Assembly (NCBI RefSeq): GCF_000745475.1
Contig: NZ_JQJJ01000010.1
Location: 372,001 to 436,000 of the forward strand
Length of the DNA stretch: 64,000 bases
Source: Allobosea sp. UNC402CLCol
GTDB lineage: Bacteria > Pseudomonadota > Alphaproteobacteria > Rhizobiales > Beijerinckiaceae
Direction of reading: 5' to 3'
The notes beneath the pieces are model-generated. The model was given only the letters and a program-made list of their open reading frames with translations. It made no database searches and had not been told where the DNA came from. A program made the translations under genes and the position numbers. Below, one piece after another: positions 9,351 to 22,382 of the stretch (positions are counted from its first letter, which is position 1; each line of letters opens with the position of its first letter).

Positions 9351-9959
9351 ATGATGGCCGCAGCAAGGTTGGTGGTCGCGTTGCTGGCGGCGGCGGCCAT
9401 GGGTTCACCCGCCGTCGCCGGCCCGGTCGAGACGATCGTGCTCGTCCGGCATGGCGAGAAGCCGTCCGGCGGCTTCGGCCGGCTCGATTGCCAGGGCCTC
9501 AACCGGGCGCAGGCCTTGCCTGGCGTGATCCTGGGCGCTTTCGGCAAGCCCGATGCGCTGTTCGCGCCCGATCCCGGCCATCTCAAGAAGGATGACGGCG
9601 TCAAATATCCCTATCGGCGTCCGCTCCAGACGCTCGAGCCGCTGTCGCGGCAGCTCGGCCTGCCCATCCAGACGCCCTATGGCTACAAGCAGACCGGGCG
9701 GCTGGCGCAGGCGCTCGATGCGCCCGACTATCGCGGCGCGACCGTGGTCGTCGCCTGGGAGCACAAGCGCCTCGTCGATCTCGCGCGGCGGCTCATGACC
9801 GAGCATGGCGGGGATGCCGATGCGGTGCCGCGCTGGCATGGCAGCGATTTCGACGGCATCTATGTCGTCCGCATCGCGCGCGATGGCGAGACGGCGCGCG
9901 CAAGCTTCGAGCAGCGCCGGCAGGGGCTGGACGGGCAGTCCCGGAACTGCCCGCCCTGA
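9351..9959 (+). CDS. Exported histidine phosphatase (phosphoglycerate mutase-like) family protein
   Basis: A 202-residue protein with a signal peptide (MMAAARLVVALLAAAAMG, cleaved near AVAG), then the phosphohistidine signature VLVRHGEKP near residue 34. The second catalytic histidine appears in VVAWEHKRLVDLA near residue 140. The first-arginine/histidine RHG core is intact, so activity is plausible. The fold is that of branch-1 histidine phosphatases, and an exported copy could be a periplasmic phosphatase of unknown substrate. A GGGAGG site precedes the ATG. It ends 3 bases before the convergent LysRS stop. Confidence 0.82.
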   Translation: MMAAARLVVALLAAAAMGSPAVAGPVETIVLVRHGEKPSGGFGRLDCQGLNRAQALPGVILGAFGKPDALFAPDPGHLKKDDGVKYPYRRPLQTLEPLSRQLGLPIQTPYGYKQTGRLAQALDAPDYRGATVVVAWEHKRLVDLARRLMTEHGGDADAVPRWHGSDFDGIYVVRIARDGETARASFEQRRQGLDGQSRNCPP

Positions 9960-9962
9960 GGG

Positions 9963-11672
9963 TCAGCCGCCCTTGCGCGTCTCCAGGAAGGCGGCGTGCT
10001 CTTTCAGGAGATCGCCGCTGAGCGCCTTGGCGATCAGCGCCCGGGTGTTGGGCAGGCCGTAGATCGCCGCGAAGGAGCCGAAGCGCGGGCCCTGATCCTC
10101 GCCGAACATCACCTGGTAGATCGCCTTCCACCAGTCGCCGGACACGCCCGGTCGTTCCGGCGTCGCGTTCTTGGCGGCGAGGTTCTGGTAGCGCGGGATG
10201 GCGCGGGCGACGTCCAGCGCGGTGTCCTGCACCATCTCGGGCGTCGGATCGGCCGGCAGGGCGGCCAGCGCCGCGTCGAGCTTGGTGAAGGCGTCGCGCT
10301 CGACCTCGTCGGCCGGGCGGTAGCTCTTCGCCGGCTTCACGAAATCACGGAAATAGGCGATCGCGTAGCCGACCAGCGCGTCGAGGCGCGGATGGGTCTG
10401 CGGCGACATGCCCGGCGCATAGCGCTGGAGGAAGCCCCAGAGCACGCCCTTGTCCTCGGAATTTGCGACGGCGACGAGGTTCATCAGCAGGCCGAAGGTG
10501 ACCTGCGTCCGGACCGCGTTGTCGCCTTCGCCCGAGGCGATGACCTCCGGCGCCGGCGGGTTGCCGGCATGGATGTGCCAGACCGGGTTGCCGAGCCGGT
10601 TCTTCCAGTCTTGCCGCTCATAGCCGTTGAGGAACTGCAGATACTCGTCGATGGCGCGCGGGATGACGTCGAAATGCAGCTTCTTGGCCTCGCGCGGGCG
10701 CTGGAACATATAGAGCGCCAGGCTTTCCGGCGGGCCATAGGTCAGCCAGTCCTCGATGGTCAGGCCGTTGCCCTTCGACTTCGAGATCTTCTGGCCGAGA
10801 TCGTCGAGGAAGAGCTCGTAGTTGAAGCCTTCCGGCGGCGTGCCGTCGAGCGCGCGGGCGATCTGCGAGGAGACCTTGACCGAGTCGATCAAATCCTTCC
10901 CGGCCATCTCGTAGTCGACGCCGAGCGCGACCCAGCGCATCGCCCAATCCGGCTTCCATTGCAGCTTGACGTTGCCACCAGTGACCGGGGTGACGAAGCG
11001 CTCTTGGGTCTGCGGGTCGGTCCAGGCGATGGTGCCGGCCTCGACATCGACCTCGTCGATCGGCACCTGCATGACGACGCGCGTCTTCGGGTGGATCGGC
11101 AGGAAGGGCGAATAGGTGGCGGCCCGCTCCTCGCGCAAAGTCGGCAGCATGATCTTCATCACCGCATCGTAGCGGGCGAGCATCTTGAGCAGCGTCGCAT
11201 CGAACTCGCCGGCGCGGTAGGAGTCGGTCGAGGACTTGAACTCGTAGTCGAAGCCGAAACTGTCGAGGAAGGCGCGCAGGCGCGCATTGTTGTGGCGGCC
11301 GAAACTCTCATGCGTGCCGAAGGGGTCCGGCACCTCGGTCAGCGGCTTGCCGAGATTGTTGGCGAGCAGCTCCTTGTTCGGCACGTTGTCCGGCACCTTG
11401 CGCAGCCCGTCCAGATCGTCCGAGAAGGCGATGAGGCGGGTCGGAATCGTGTTGCCGGTGAGCACGCGGAAGGCGTGGCGGACCATCGAGGTGCGTGCGA
11501 CCTCGCCGAAGGTGCCGATATGCGGCAGGCCCGAGGGGCCGTAGCCGGTCTCGAAGATCACCGTTTTCTTGCCCGATTTCTCGATGCGGGCCACCAGTTT
11601 GCGCGCCTCCTCGAACGGCCAGGCGGCCGAACGCTGGGCGGCGTCAACAAGGGCTGCGTCGAAGGCGGGCAT
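9963..11672 (-). CDS. lysS: Class I lysyl-tRNA synthetase
   Basis: A 569-residue class I aminoacyl-tRNA synthetase, the archaeal-type LysRS found in many Alphaproteobacteria instead of the class II enzyme. Signatures are [12 protein letters not shown] near residue 50 (HIGH equivalent) and KISKSKG near residue 290 (KMSKS loop). The C-terminal third is the helical anticodon-binding cage typical of class I LysRS. It charges tRNA-Lys in the cytoplasm and is essential when no class II enzyme is present. It is monocistronic. The region upstream of the ATG carries a large palindromic element. Confidence 0.95.
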   Translation of the reverse strand: MPAFDAALVDAAQRSAAWPFEEARKLVARIEKSGKKTVIFETGYGPSGLPHIGTFGEVARTSMVRHAFRVLTGNTIPTRLIAFSDDLDGLRKVPDNVPNKELLANNLGKPLTEVPDPFGTHESFGRHNNARLRAFLDSFGFDYEFKSSTDSYRAGEFDATLLKMLARYDAVMKIMLPTLREERAATYSPFLPIHPKTRVVMQVPIDEVDVEAGTIAWTDPQTQERFVTPVTGGNVKLQWKPDWAMRWVALGVDYEMAGKDLIDSVKVSSQIARALDGTPPEGFNYELFLDDLGQKISKSKGNGLTIEDWLTYGPPESLALYMFQRPREAKKLHFDVIPRAIDEYLQFLNGYERQDWKNRLGNPVWHIHAGNPPAPEVIASGEGDNAVRTQVTFGLLMNLVAVANSEDKGVLWGFLQRYAPGMSPQTHPRLDALVGYAIAYFRDFVKPAKSYRPADEVERDAFTKLDAALAALPADPTPEMVQDTALDVARAIPRYQNLAAKNATPERPGVSGDWWKAIYQVMFGEDQGPRFGSFAAIYGLPNTRALIAKALSGDLLKEHAAFLETRKGG

Positions 11673-11850
11673 GGGGGCTGGTGTCCTCTCCGTGTCTGTC
11701 CAGAAAGCGATATCGCTTATCGGCGGACCACGGGCTTTGGCAGATCGAAAAGGGGTGCGTCAATGCGCGAAACGCACAGCGGCGGCATTCGGATGATCCT
11801 TTGCCGTGCTCCCCTGCCAGTATAGCTTGACGACCTCGCTGTGGCTGAAG

Positions 11851-11969
11851 CCGCAGCCCTCATCCTGAGGAGGTCGCGAATGCGGCCGTCTCGAAGGATG
11901 TTCCAGGGTGCTCTGGAACATCCTTCGAGACGCGCTCCTTTGGAGCACTCCTCAGGATGAGGGCTGCGG
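11851..11969. repeat. Long nested palindrome (CATCCTGAGGAG / CCTTCGAGAC family)
   Basis: Two nested perfect inverted repeats: outer 22-base arms at 11851-11872 and 11948-11969, and inner 19-base arms at 11888-11906 and 11913-11931 with a 6-base loop. It fills much of the 338-base gap between lysS and the M20 gene. A half-type element with the same CCTTCGAGAC...CTCAGGATGA core occurs at 43369. The remainder of the gap holds nothing I can name besides the short promoter-sized flanks. Confidence 0.85.
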
Positions 11970-12010
11970 AACGCATTTGCGAGGCTATCGATTTTGAAAG
12001 GAACCCCGCC

Positions 12011-13162
12011 TTGGACCGCGACCTGCTCGACAAGCTGACCGCCTGGCGACGCCATCTCCACGCCCATCCGGAGCTCGGCCGTCACGAGAAGGCGACGAGC
12101 GCCTTCGTGCAGGAGAAGCTGACCGAGCTCGGCGTGCCCTTTACCGCCGGCATCGGCGGCCATGGCGTGGTGGCGACGCTGAAGCGCGGCGCCTCCGAGC
12201 GCAGCGTCGGCCTGCGCGCCGACATGGACGCGCTGCCGATCCAGGAGGCCAGCGACCTGCCCTACAAATCCGGCACGCCCAACGTGATGCATGCCTGCGG
12301 CCATGACGGCCACACCACCGCGCTGCTCGGCGCCGCGGCGCTGCTCAAGGGCGACGAGGGCTGGAGCGGCACGGTGCAGTTCGTCTTCCAGCCGGCGGAG
12401 GAGGGGGCGGGCGGCGCCCAGGCGATGCTCGCCGACGGCGTGCTGGAGCGCTTCCCGATGGAGCGCGTCTTCGCGCTGCATAACTGGCCGGGGCTGGAAG
12501 CCGGCACCGTCGCGGTGCATCGCGGGCCGGTGATGTCGGAGCCCGGACGCTTCAAGATCACGCTGACCGGCAAGGCGGGTCATGCGGCGCTCCCCGAGCA
12601 GACGCATGACCCGATCGTCGCGATGGGCCATCTCATTGTCGCGCTGCAGACGATCGTGTCGCGCAATGTCGATCCGATGGAGTCCGCCGTGGTTTCGATC
12701 GGGCAGGTGCATGGCGGGCTCGCCTCCAACCAGATCCCGACCAGCGTGTTCATCGAGGGCACTTTCCGCACCTTCGTGCCGGCGGTCAGGAACCGCCTGC
12801 TGGCGCGGCTCAAGGGCATCGCTGAGAACATCGCCGCGACCTTCGAGATGACGGCCGCGGTCGAGACGACGCATGGCAGCGCCACGATCAACACGGCTCC
12901 CGAGGAGGAGATGGCCGTCGCCGCCGGCGAGGCCGCGGGGCTCGCCGTCCGGCGCGACCTGAAGGCCAGCACCACCGGTGAGGATTTCGCCTATTTCCTG
13001 GAACGCCGCCCCGGCTGCTACATCTGGATGGGCAATGGCCCGGCCGTGAATGGCGGCGACCTGCACAATGACCGCTACGACTTCAACGACGCGATCCTGC
13101 CGGCAGCGTCCGGCTGGCTCGCGGCTGTGGCGAAGCAGGCGCTGGCCAGCAACGCGCCCTGA
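12011..13162 (+). CDS. M20 family amidohydrolase (hippurate/IAA-amino acid hydrolase type)
   Basis: A 383-residue metalloenzyme of the M20D group. Metal-binding motifs are visible: GLRADMDALPIQE near residue 65, HACGHDGHTT near 97, and the catalytic glutamates in FQPAEEGAGGA near 128. The C-terminal HDRYDFND-like region (GDLHNDRYDFND) is also typical. Members cleave N-acyl amino acids or related amides, and some act on N-acetyl-diaminopimelate. I favour the TTG at 12011, which follows GAAAGGA by 8 bases and gives MDRDLLDKLTAWRRHLHAHPEL. The ATG at 11957 would place 18 extra residues inside the palindromic repeat. Single gene; substrate unknown. Confidence 0.85.
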   Translation: MDRDLLDKLTAWRRHLHAHPELGRHEKATSAFVQEKLTELGVPFTAGIGGHGVVATLKRGASERSVGLRADMDALPIQEASDLPYKSGTPNVMHACGHDGHTTALLGAAALLKGDEGWSGTVQFVFQPAEEGAGGAQAMLADGVLERFPMERVFALHNWPGLEAGTVAVHRGPVMSEPGRFKITLTGKAGHAALPEQTHDPIVAMGHLIVALQTIVSRNVDPMESAVVSIGQVHGGLASNQIPTSVFIEGTFRTFVPAVRNRLLARLKGIAENIAATFEMTAAVETTHGSATINTAPEEEMAVAAGEAAGLAVRRDLKASTTGEDFAYFLERRPGCYIWMGNGPAVNGGDLHNDRYDFNDAILPAASGWLAAVAKQALASNAP

Positions 13163-13188
13163 GCTTCGCCAAGGCAGGCAACGTCTTC

Positions 13189-13216
13189 GAAGGCGAGGCG
13201 CCGGCGCCTCGCCTTC
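13189..13216. terminator. Strong GC hairpin after the M20 gene
   Basis: A perfect 28-base palindrome (arms 13189-13202 and 13203-13216) begins 27 bases after the M20 stop codon. It lacks a T-tract, so it may stabilise the mRNA end or assist termination rather than be a classic intrinsic terminator. Confidence 0.45.
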
Positions 13217-13397
13217 CGAACCGGAGGAACCGAAGCAGGCTGTCAGGGACAGAATCGGCAAGCTGGGTTTCGCTCTGCGAGTTCCCGGCATAAGCAGGTC
13301 TTTTCTCTCTTCATGCCGATGTCTTTATTATAATGATCGCTAGAATCCGATCGAATTCAAAATATACAACCACAGCTTGAGTCTTTTCCGTTTTTGT

Positions 13398-13423
13398 ACA
13401 ATCGTTGATCTCGATACGATTGT
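13398..13423 (+). promoter_or_regulatory. Candidate operator/promoter region of aspT-aspD
   Basis: Perfect 8-base inverted arms ACAATCGT and ACGATTGT, separated by 10 bases, end 16 bases before the aspT start. They sit in an unusually AT-rich 110-base stretch (13310-13423) that also contains a consensus TATAAT at 13329-13334. The dyad spacing suits a dimeric repressor or activator. No regulator gene is adjacent, so the binding protein is unknown. Confidence 0.45.
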
Positions 13424-13439
13424 TTGGGCGGGGGGAAAG

Positions 13440-17649
<4,210 letters not shown>

Positions 17650-17693
17650 TGCCGCGCATCTGGCGCCGGATGGCGGCGGGGATCAAGGGCCCG

Positions 17694-17816
17694 CCGTCAT
17701 GCTCGGGCCTGACCCGAGCATCTCTTGCCGGATGTTGGTGCGGGAGTCTTCTCGTTACGAGATTCTCGGGTCGAAGCTGCGCCTCGCCCGAGAATGGCCT
17801 CGCCCGAGAATGACGG
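17694..17816. repeat. Intergenic palindromic element with internal tandem duplication
   Basis: Outer arms at 17694-17707 and 17803-17816 (14 bases, one mismatch) of the GTCAT...ATGAC type, between the binding-protein gene and uxuB. Inside the right half a 16-base unit is repeated exactly in tandem at 17781-17796 and 17797-17812, a likely slippage duplication within the repeat. Confidence 0.7.
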
Positions 17817-17822
17817 TGAGGC

Positions 17823-19292
17823 TCAACCCAGGCTCGCCGCCGTCGCCTTCGCGCCCTTGTCGAAGAGCGCAGCGAGATGCGCGGTCACCGGTTTCCTAAA
17901 CCGTTGCTCGCCCGGCAGGTCGCTGCCGAAGATCGCCTCGATGCCGAGCAGGCTCGCGCTCAACGCCTCGGCGTTGCGGCCCGCGACATCGGCCCGGCGC
18001 TTGAACTCCGCCGCCAGCGGGTCGCGGACGTCGATGGCGCCGCCCTTCTCGTCCATGCCGGTGACGTAACGCATCCAGGCGGCGACGCCCAAAGCGAGGT
18101 GGTCGATTCCGGCGCCCGCCTTCAGCCGCTCGCGGATGGTGCCGAGCAGGCGCTGCGGCAGCTTCTGCGAGCCGTCCATGGCGATCTGCCAGGTGCGATG
18201 GCGGATCGCCGGGTTCTGGAAGCGGGTAAGCAGGGCCTTCGCGTAATCCGCCAGTACGACGCCCTGCGGTGCCGGCACGGTCGGGATGATCTCGCTCCAG
18301 AGCCCCTGCAGGAAGCGGGCGAGGACGGGATCGCCGCTGGCCTCGGCCACCGTCTCATGGCCGGCGAGATAGCCGAGATAGGCGAGCGAGGAATGCGCGC
18401 CGTTCAGCATCCTGAGCTTCATGAACTCGAAGGGCGCGACTTCCGTCACCATCTGGGCGCCGACTTCATGCCAGTCTGGGCGGCCGGCGGCGAAAACGTC
18501 CTCGATCGCCCATTGCCGGAAGGGTTCGCCGATGACGGGCGCGGCATCGTCCAGGCCGGTCTGCTTGGCGACCTCGGCGATGTCGGCCTCGGTCGTCGCC
18601 GGCACGATGCGGTCGACCATCGTCGCCGGGAAGGCGCCGTTGGCCTCGATCCAGGCAGCGAGCCTGTCGTCGGTGAGCGCGGCGAAGTCGCGGACGAGGC
18701 CGCGCAGGACATGGCCGTTCGAGGGGAGGTTGTCGCAGCAGAGCGCGGTGAAGGGGCCAAGGCCTTCCGCCCGGCGCACGCGCAGGCCGGCAACCAGGAT
18801 GCCGATGGCGGAGCGCGGCGCGTCCGGGTTTTCGAGATCGTGGACGATATCGGGATGGTCGGCTCTGAGCTTGCCGGTCGCCGGATCGTGGCAATAACCC
18901 TTTTCGGTGACGGTCAGCGAGACGATGCGGGTCTCGGGCGAGGCGAGCTTCGCGACGAGGGCGGCCGGGCTTTCCGGCGCGACGAGCACATCCAGCACCG
19001 AGCCGATGACGCGCAGCTCCGGCCCCGTGGGGGCAAGCTTTAGCAGGGTGTAGAGCCCGTCCTGCGGCTTCAGCCGGTCGCGCTGGTCGGGGCGCTGGAG
19101 GCTGGCGCCGGTGATGCCCCAGGCTCCGAAGCGGCTCTCCAGCGCGTCCTCGGTGTACTCAGCGAGATGGCCGCGGGCGAAGGCGCCGAGGCCGAGATGG
19201 ACGATGCCGGGCCTGAGGGCGGCGCGGTCATAGGCCGGGCGGCGGACGCCCGCCGCGAGCTGGCCGAGAGTGGCGTTGGAAAGGCGGGTCAC
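17823..19292 (-). CDS. uxuB: Mannitol dehydrogenase family protein, probable D-fructuronate reductase (UxuB)
   Basis: A 489-residue NAD-dependent polyol/hexuronate dehydrogenase. The N-terminal Rossmann entry IVHLGLGAFARGHLAEY is near residue 30, VSLTVTEKGYCHD is near 125, and the C-terminal domain has the catalytic-lysine region EFMKLRMLNGAHSSLAYLGYLAG near 290. The family includes mannitol dehydrogenase and fructuronate reductase. The 4-base overlap with uxaC upstream argues for fructuronate reductase, which converts D-fructuronate to D-mannonate. No uxuA is within view. It is translationally coupled to uxaC. Confidence 0.85.
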   Translation of the reverse strand: MTRLSNATLGQLAAGVRRPAYDRAALRPGIVHLGLGAFARGHLAEYTEDALESRFGAWGITGASLQRPDQRDRLKPQDGLYTLLKLAPTGPELRVIGSVLDVLVAPESPAALVAKLASPETRIVSLTVTEKGYCHDPATGKLRADHPDIVHDLENPDAPRSAIGILVAGLRVRRAEGLGPFTALCCDNLPSNGHVLRGLVRDFAALTDDRLAAWIEANGAFPATMVDRIVPATTEADIAEVAKQTGLDDAAPVIGEPFRQWAIEDVFAAGRPDWHEVGAQMVTEVAPFEFMKLRMLNGAHSSLAYLGYLAGHETVAEASGDPVLARFLQGLWSEIIPTVPAPQGVVLADYAKALLTRFQNPAIRHRTWQIAMDGSQKLPQRLLGTIRERLKAGAGIDHLALGVAAWMRYVTGMDEKGGAIDVRDPLAAEFKRRADVAGRNAEALSASLLGIEAIFGSDLPGEQRFRKPVTAHLAALFDKGAKATAASLG

Positions 19293-20692
19293 AGCTTGTA
19301 GGCCTCCTTGGCGAGGCGATAGGCGAGGTCATGCGCCACTTCGGCCGCCTCGTCCTCCTCCAGCCGGTGCTCGGCGACGAGTTTCGCGAGATAGGCGCAA
19401 TCGACCCGCCGCGCGAGGTCGTGGCGGGCGGGGATCGAGAGATAGGCGCGGGTGTCGTCGTTGAAGCCGACGGTGTTGTAGAAGCCGGCCGTCTCGGTCG
19501 TCAGCTCGCGGAAGCGCAGCATCGCCTCCGGCGCATCGAGGAACCACCAGCCCGGTCCGAGCTTCAGCGCCGGGTAATGCCCGGCGAGCGGGGCAAGCTC
19601 GCGCGAATAGCTGGTTTCGTCGAGGGTGAAGGCGATCACGGTGAGGTTGCGCTCGTTGCCGACGGCGTCGAGCAGCGGCTTCAGCGCCTCGACATAGTTG
19701 GTCGCGGTCGGGATATCGCAGCCCATGTCACGGCCGAAATGCTCGAACAGCGCAGCGTTGTGGTTGCGCCAGGAGCCGGGATGGATCTGCAGGACGAGCC
19801 CGTCGTCCAGGCTCATCTTGGCCATCTCGGTCAGCATCTGGCCGCGGAACAGGTCGGCGTCCTTGGCCGAGACCTTGCCCTTCAGGATCTTGGCGTAGAG
19901 CTTCTCGGCCTCGGCATCGGAGAGATTGGCGGTGCGCGCCGTGGCGTGGCCGTGATCGGAGGAGGTGGCGCCGCGCTCTTTGAAATAGGCGCGCCGCTGG
20001 CGATGGGCGGCGAGATAGCCGGTCCAGGAGCCGATATCCTCGCCCGTCAGTTCGCCGAGCTTTTCGAGGTTCTCGGCAAAGCCCTCGAATTCCGGATCGA
20101 CGACGCTGTCGGGCCGATAGGCGGTGACGACCTTGCCGCCCCAGCCGGAGTCGCGGACCATGTCATGCCATTTCAGGTCGTCGAGCGCGCCTTCGGTCGT
20201 GCTGATCGCCTCGATGTTGAAGCGCTCGAACAAAGCGCGCGGACGCAGTTCCGGCTCTTCCAGCTTGGCGGCGATCTTGTCGTAGATCCGGTCGGCATTT
20301 TCCGACGTCAGGCGCTCGTTGACGCCGAAGATGGTCGAGGCCGCGTGCTCGAACCAGAGTCTGGTCGGTGTGCCCCGGAAGAGATGCCAATGGTCTGCGA
20401 AGATCTGCCAGATCTTGCGCGGGTCGGTCTCGACCGGAGCGCCGTCCTTGCGCGGAATGCCGAGCTGTTCGAGCTGCACGCCCTGGGAATAGAGCATGCG
20501 GAAGATGTAGTGGTCGGGCTTGACGAAGAGCGTCGCCGGATCGGGAAAGGGGTTGTTCTCGGCGTACCAGCGCGGATCGGTATGGCCGTGCGGGGAGATG
20601 ATCGGCAGGTCGCGGATCGCTGCGAAGAGCCGTCGCGCGATGCCGCGCGTCACCGGATCGGCGGGAAAGAGGCGATCATCGTGCAGCAACAT
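19289..20692 (-). CDS. uxaC: Glucuronate isomerase
   Basis: A 467-residue enzyme of the UxaC family in the amidohydrolase superfamily. It isomerises D-glucuronate to D-fructuronate (and galacturonate to tagaturonate). Characteristic segments are LPIISPHGHTDPRWYAEN near residue 31, FVKPDHYIFRMLYSQG near 56, and GMCDIPT-like GCDIPTATNYVEALKPLLD near 330. It overlaps uxuB by ATGA and is divergent from an ABC importer. A TGGTATACTA near-palindrome 60 bases upstream of its start resembles operators of GntR-type hexuronate regulators. Confidence 0.95.
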   Translation of the reverse strand: MLLHDDRLFPADPVTRGIARRLFAAIRDLPIISPHGHTDPRWYAENNPFPDPATLFVKPDHYIFRMLYSQGVQLEQLGIPRKDGAPVETDPRKIWQIFADHWHLFRGTPTRLWFEHAASTIFGVNERLTSENADRIYDKIAAKLEEPELRPRALFERFNIEAISTTEGALDDLKWHDMVRDSGWGGKVVTAYRPDSVVDPEFEGFAENLEKLGELTGEDIGSWTGYLAAHRQRRAYFKERGATSSDHGHATARTANLSDAEAEKLYAKILKGKVSAKDADLFRGQMLTEMAKMSLDDGLVLQIHPGSWRNHNAALFEHFGRDMGCDIPTATNYVEALKPLLDAVGNERNLTVIAFTLDETSYSRELAPLAGHYPALKLGPGWWFLDAPEAMLRFRELTTETAGFYNTVGFNDDTRAYLSIPARHDLARRVDCAYLAKLVAEHRLEEDEAAEVAHDLAYRLAKEAYKL

Positions 20693-20752
20693 GGGGTATC
20701 TCCCTAGTGTTTGGCCGATCTCTAGAACTGCGCGCAGCAGGGGTCAATCGCG

Positions 20753-20762
20753 TGGTATACTA
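20753..20762 (+). promoter_or_regulatory. Candidate GntR/UxuR-type operator between uxaC and the ABC importer
   Basis: TGGTATACTA is one base away from the perfect palindrome TGGTATACCA, the core of hexuronate regulator sites of the UxuR/ExuR type. It lies in the 174-base divergent region and could serve either direction. No regulator gene is adjacent, so this is a motif match by eye only. Confidence 0.4.
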
Positions 20763-20866
20763 GTGCGCCAGAGACGCTTGTTTGTAAGCATCCGAAGTGG
20801 CGGGGTTGGGCTTGCAAGCGCTGCCGGACCCACGCCATCTTGCCCGCCGCAACCGGAGCGATGACG

Positions 20867-22357
20867 ATGACGACGCGGCGTGAACTTCTGGCAGGGGCCG
20901 GTCTGGCGGCTGTCGCGACCCAGATGCCGGCAATCGCTTTCGCCCAGGCGAAGGATGCCGTCACCATCGGCATGACGCTGGAGCCGCCGACGCTCGACCC
21001 GACCTCCGGCGCCGCGCAGGCGATCCGCGAGGTGACGCTGCAGAACATCTTCGAGGGGCTGGTCAGGATGGACCGGACCGGCAAGATCCAGCCCTGCCTC
21101 GCCGAGAGCTGGGAGATCGCGCCCGACAACGTCACCTATCGTTTCACGCTCAGGAGCGGCGCGACCTTCCATGACGGCACGCCCTTCACCTCCGCGGAGG
21201 TGAAATTCTCCTTCGAGCGGGCCGTGGCGCCGGATTCGACCAATGCGCAGCGCCAGCTCTTCACGCCGATCGCGGAGATCGCGACGCCCGACCCCGCGAC
21301 CGTCGTCATCAAGCTCAAGCAGCCGACGGCGAGCTTCCTCTACGGGCTGAGCTGGGGCGATGCCGTGATCGTCGCGCCGGCGACGGCGGCGAACAACAAG
21401 ACCGCCCCGATCGGGACCGGCCCGTTCAAGTTCGGGCGCTGGAACCGGGGCGACCGGCTCGAACTCACCCGCTTCGACGGCTATTGGGGGCAGAAGCCGT
21501 CATTGGCGAAGGCGACCTTCCGCTTCATGTCCGATCCACAGGCGCAGGTCGCGGCGCTGCGGGCCGGCGATGTCGACGCCAACACCAATCTCTCGGCGCC
21601 CGAGGCGGTGCCGCAGCTCCAGGCCGATCCCAGGCTCAAGGTCACCATCGGCAAGACCGAGGGCGAGACGGTGCTCGCCACCAACAACGCCAAGCCGCCC
21701 TTCGACAATCTTAGGGTGCGGCAGGCCATCGCCCATGCGCTCGACCGCAAGACCATCGCGCTCGGCGTCTACGGCTTCGACGTCACCCCGATCGGCAGCC
21801 ATTTCTCGCCGCTGCACCCGGCCTATATCGACCTGACCGGCACCTACCCTTACGACCCCGAGAAGGCGAAGGCGCTGCTCAAGGAGGCGGGTTTCCCCAA
21901 CGGCTTCTCCTGCACGCTGAAGCTGCCGCCCCCTTCCTATGCGCGCCGGGCCGGCGAGATCGTCGCGGCGCTGCTGGGGCAGGTCGGGATCAACGCTTCC
22001 ATCGAGCCGCTCGAATTCCCGCAATGGCTGGAGCGCGTCTTCCGCAACAAGGATTACGACCTCAGCATCATCGCCCATACCGAGCCGCTCGACATCGATA
22101 TCTATGCGCGCGACGACTACTACTTCCAGTACCGGAACCCCGCCTTCAAGGCGCTGATCGCCAGGATCGCGGGGACGCTGGACGAGGGCGAGCGCAACGA
22201 GCTCTACAAGCAGGCGCAGCGCATGCTGGCCGAGGACGCGGTCAACGGCTTCCTGTTCATCCTGCCGAAGATCACCGTCGCCAAGGCCGAACTGGAGGGC
22301 ATGTGGACCGACTGGCCATTGCCGGTGACGCCGCTGGCGGAGCTGCGCTGGCGTTGA
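20867..22357 (+). CDS. Peptide/nickel-type ABC transporter substrate-binding protein (family 5)
   Basis: A 496-residue periplasmic binding protein of the dipeptide/oligopeptide class. The N-terminus MTTRRELLAGAGLAA is a twin-arginine type signal, cleaved near AIAFAQA. Mature hallmarks are VTIGMTLEPPTLDPT, NIFEGLVRMD, and the SBP_bac_5 signature PCLAESWEIAPDNVTYRF near residue 85. I chose the ATG at 20867 because GGAG lies 8 bases before it; the ATG at 20861 is only 2 bases from that site. Two permeases follow on the same strand. Ligands of this family range from peptides to amides, opines and sugars. Confidence 0.9.
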   Translation: MTTRRELLAGAGLAAVATQMPAIAFAQAKDAVTIGMTLEPPTLDPTSGAAQAIREVTLQNIFEGLVRMDRTGKIQPCLAESWEIAPDNVTYRFTLRSGATFHDGTPFTSAEVKFSFERAVAPDSTNAQRQLFTPIAEIATPDPATVVIKLKQPTASFLYGLSWGDAVIVAPATAANNKTAPIGTGPFKFGRWNRGDRLELTRFDGYWGQKPSLAKATFRFMSDPQAQVAALRAGDVDANTNLSAPEAVPQLQADPRLKVTIGKTEGETVLATNNAKPPFDNLRVRQAIAHALDRKTIALGVYGFDVTPIGSHFSPLHPAYIDLTGTYPYDPEKAKALLKEAGFPNGFSCTLKLPPPSYARRAGEIVAALLGQVGINASIEPLEFPQWLERVFRNKDYDLSIIAHTEPLDIDIYARDDYYFQYRNPAFKALIARIAGTLDEGERNELYKQAQRMLAEDAVNGFLFILPKITVAKAELEGMWTDWPLPVTPLAELRWR

Positions 22358-22382
22358 ACGCGGCTCCGCCCGGGATCTTCTC

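Noticed and set aside
9996..11825. A 609-codon open frame on the plus strand
   Set aside because: It is antisense to the class I LysRS, has Arg/Gly/Ala-skewed composition and no domain. High-GC codon bias produces such shadows.
11851..11969. Possible CRISPR or attachment site
   Set aside because: There is a single nested palindrome, no regular spacing and no integrase or cas gene nearby.
11957..12010. ATG start for the M20 gene
   Set aside because: It lies in a palindromic repeat and adds 18 residues without homology; TTG at 12011 has a good ribosome site.
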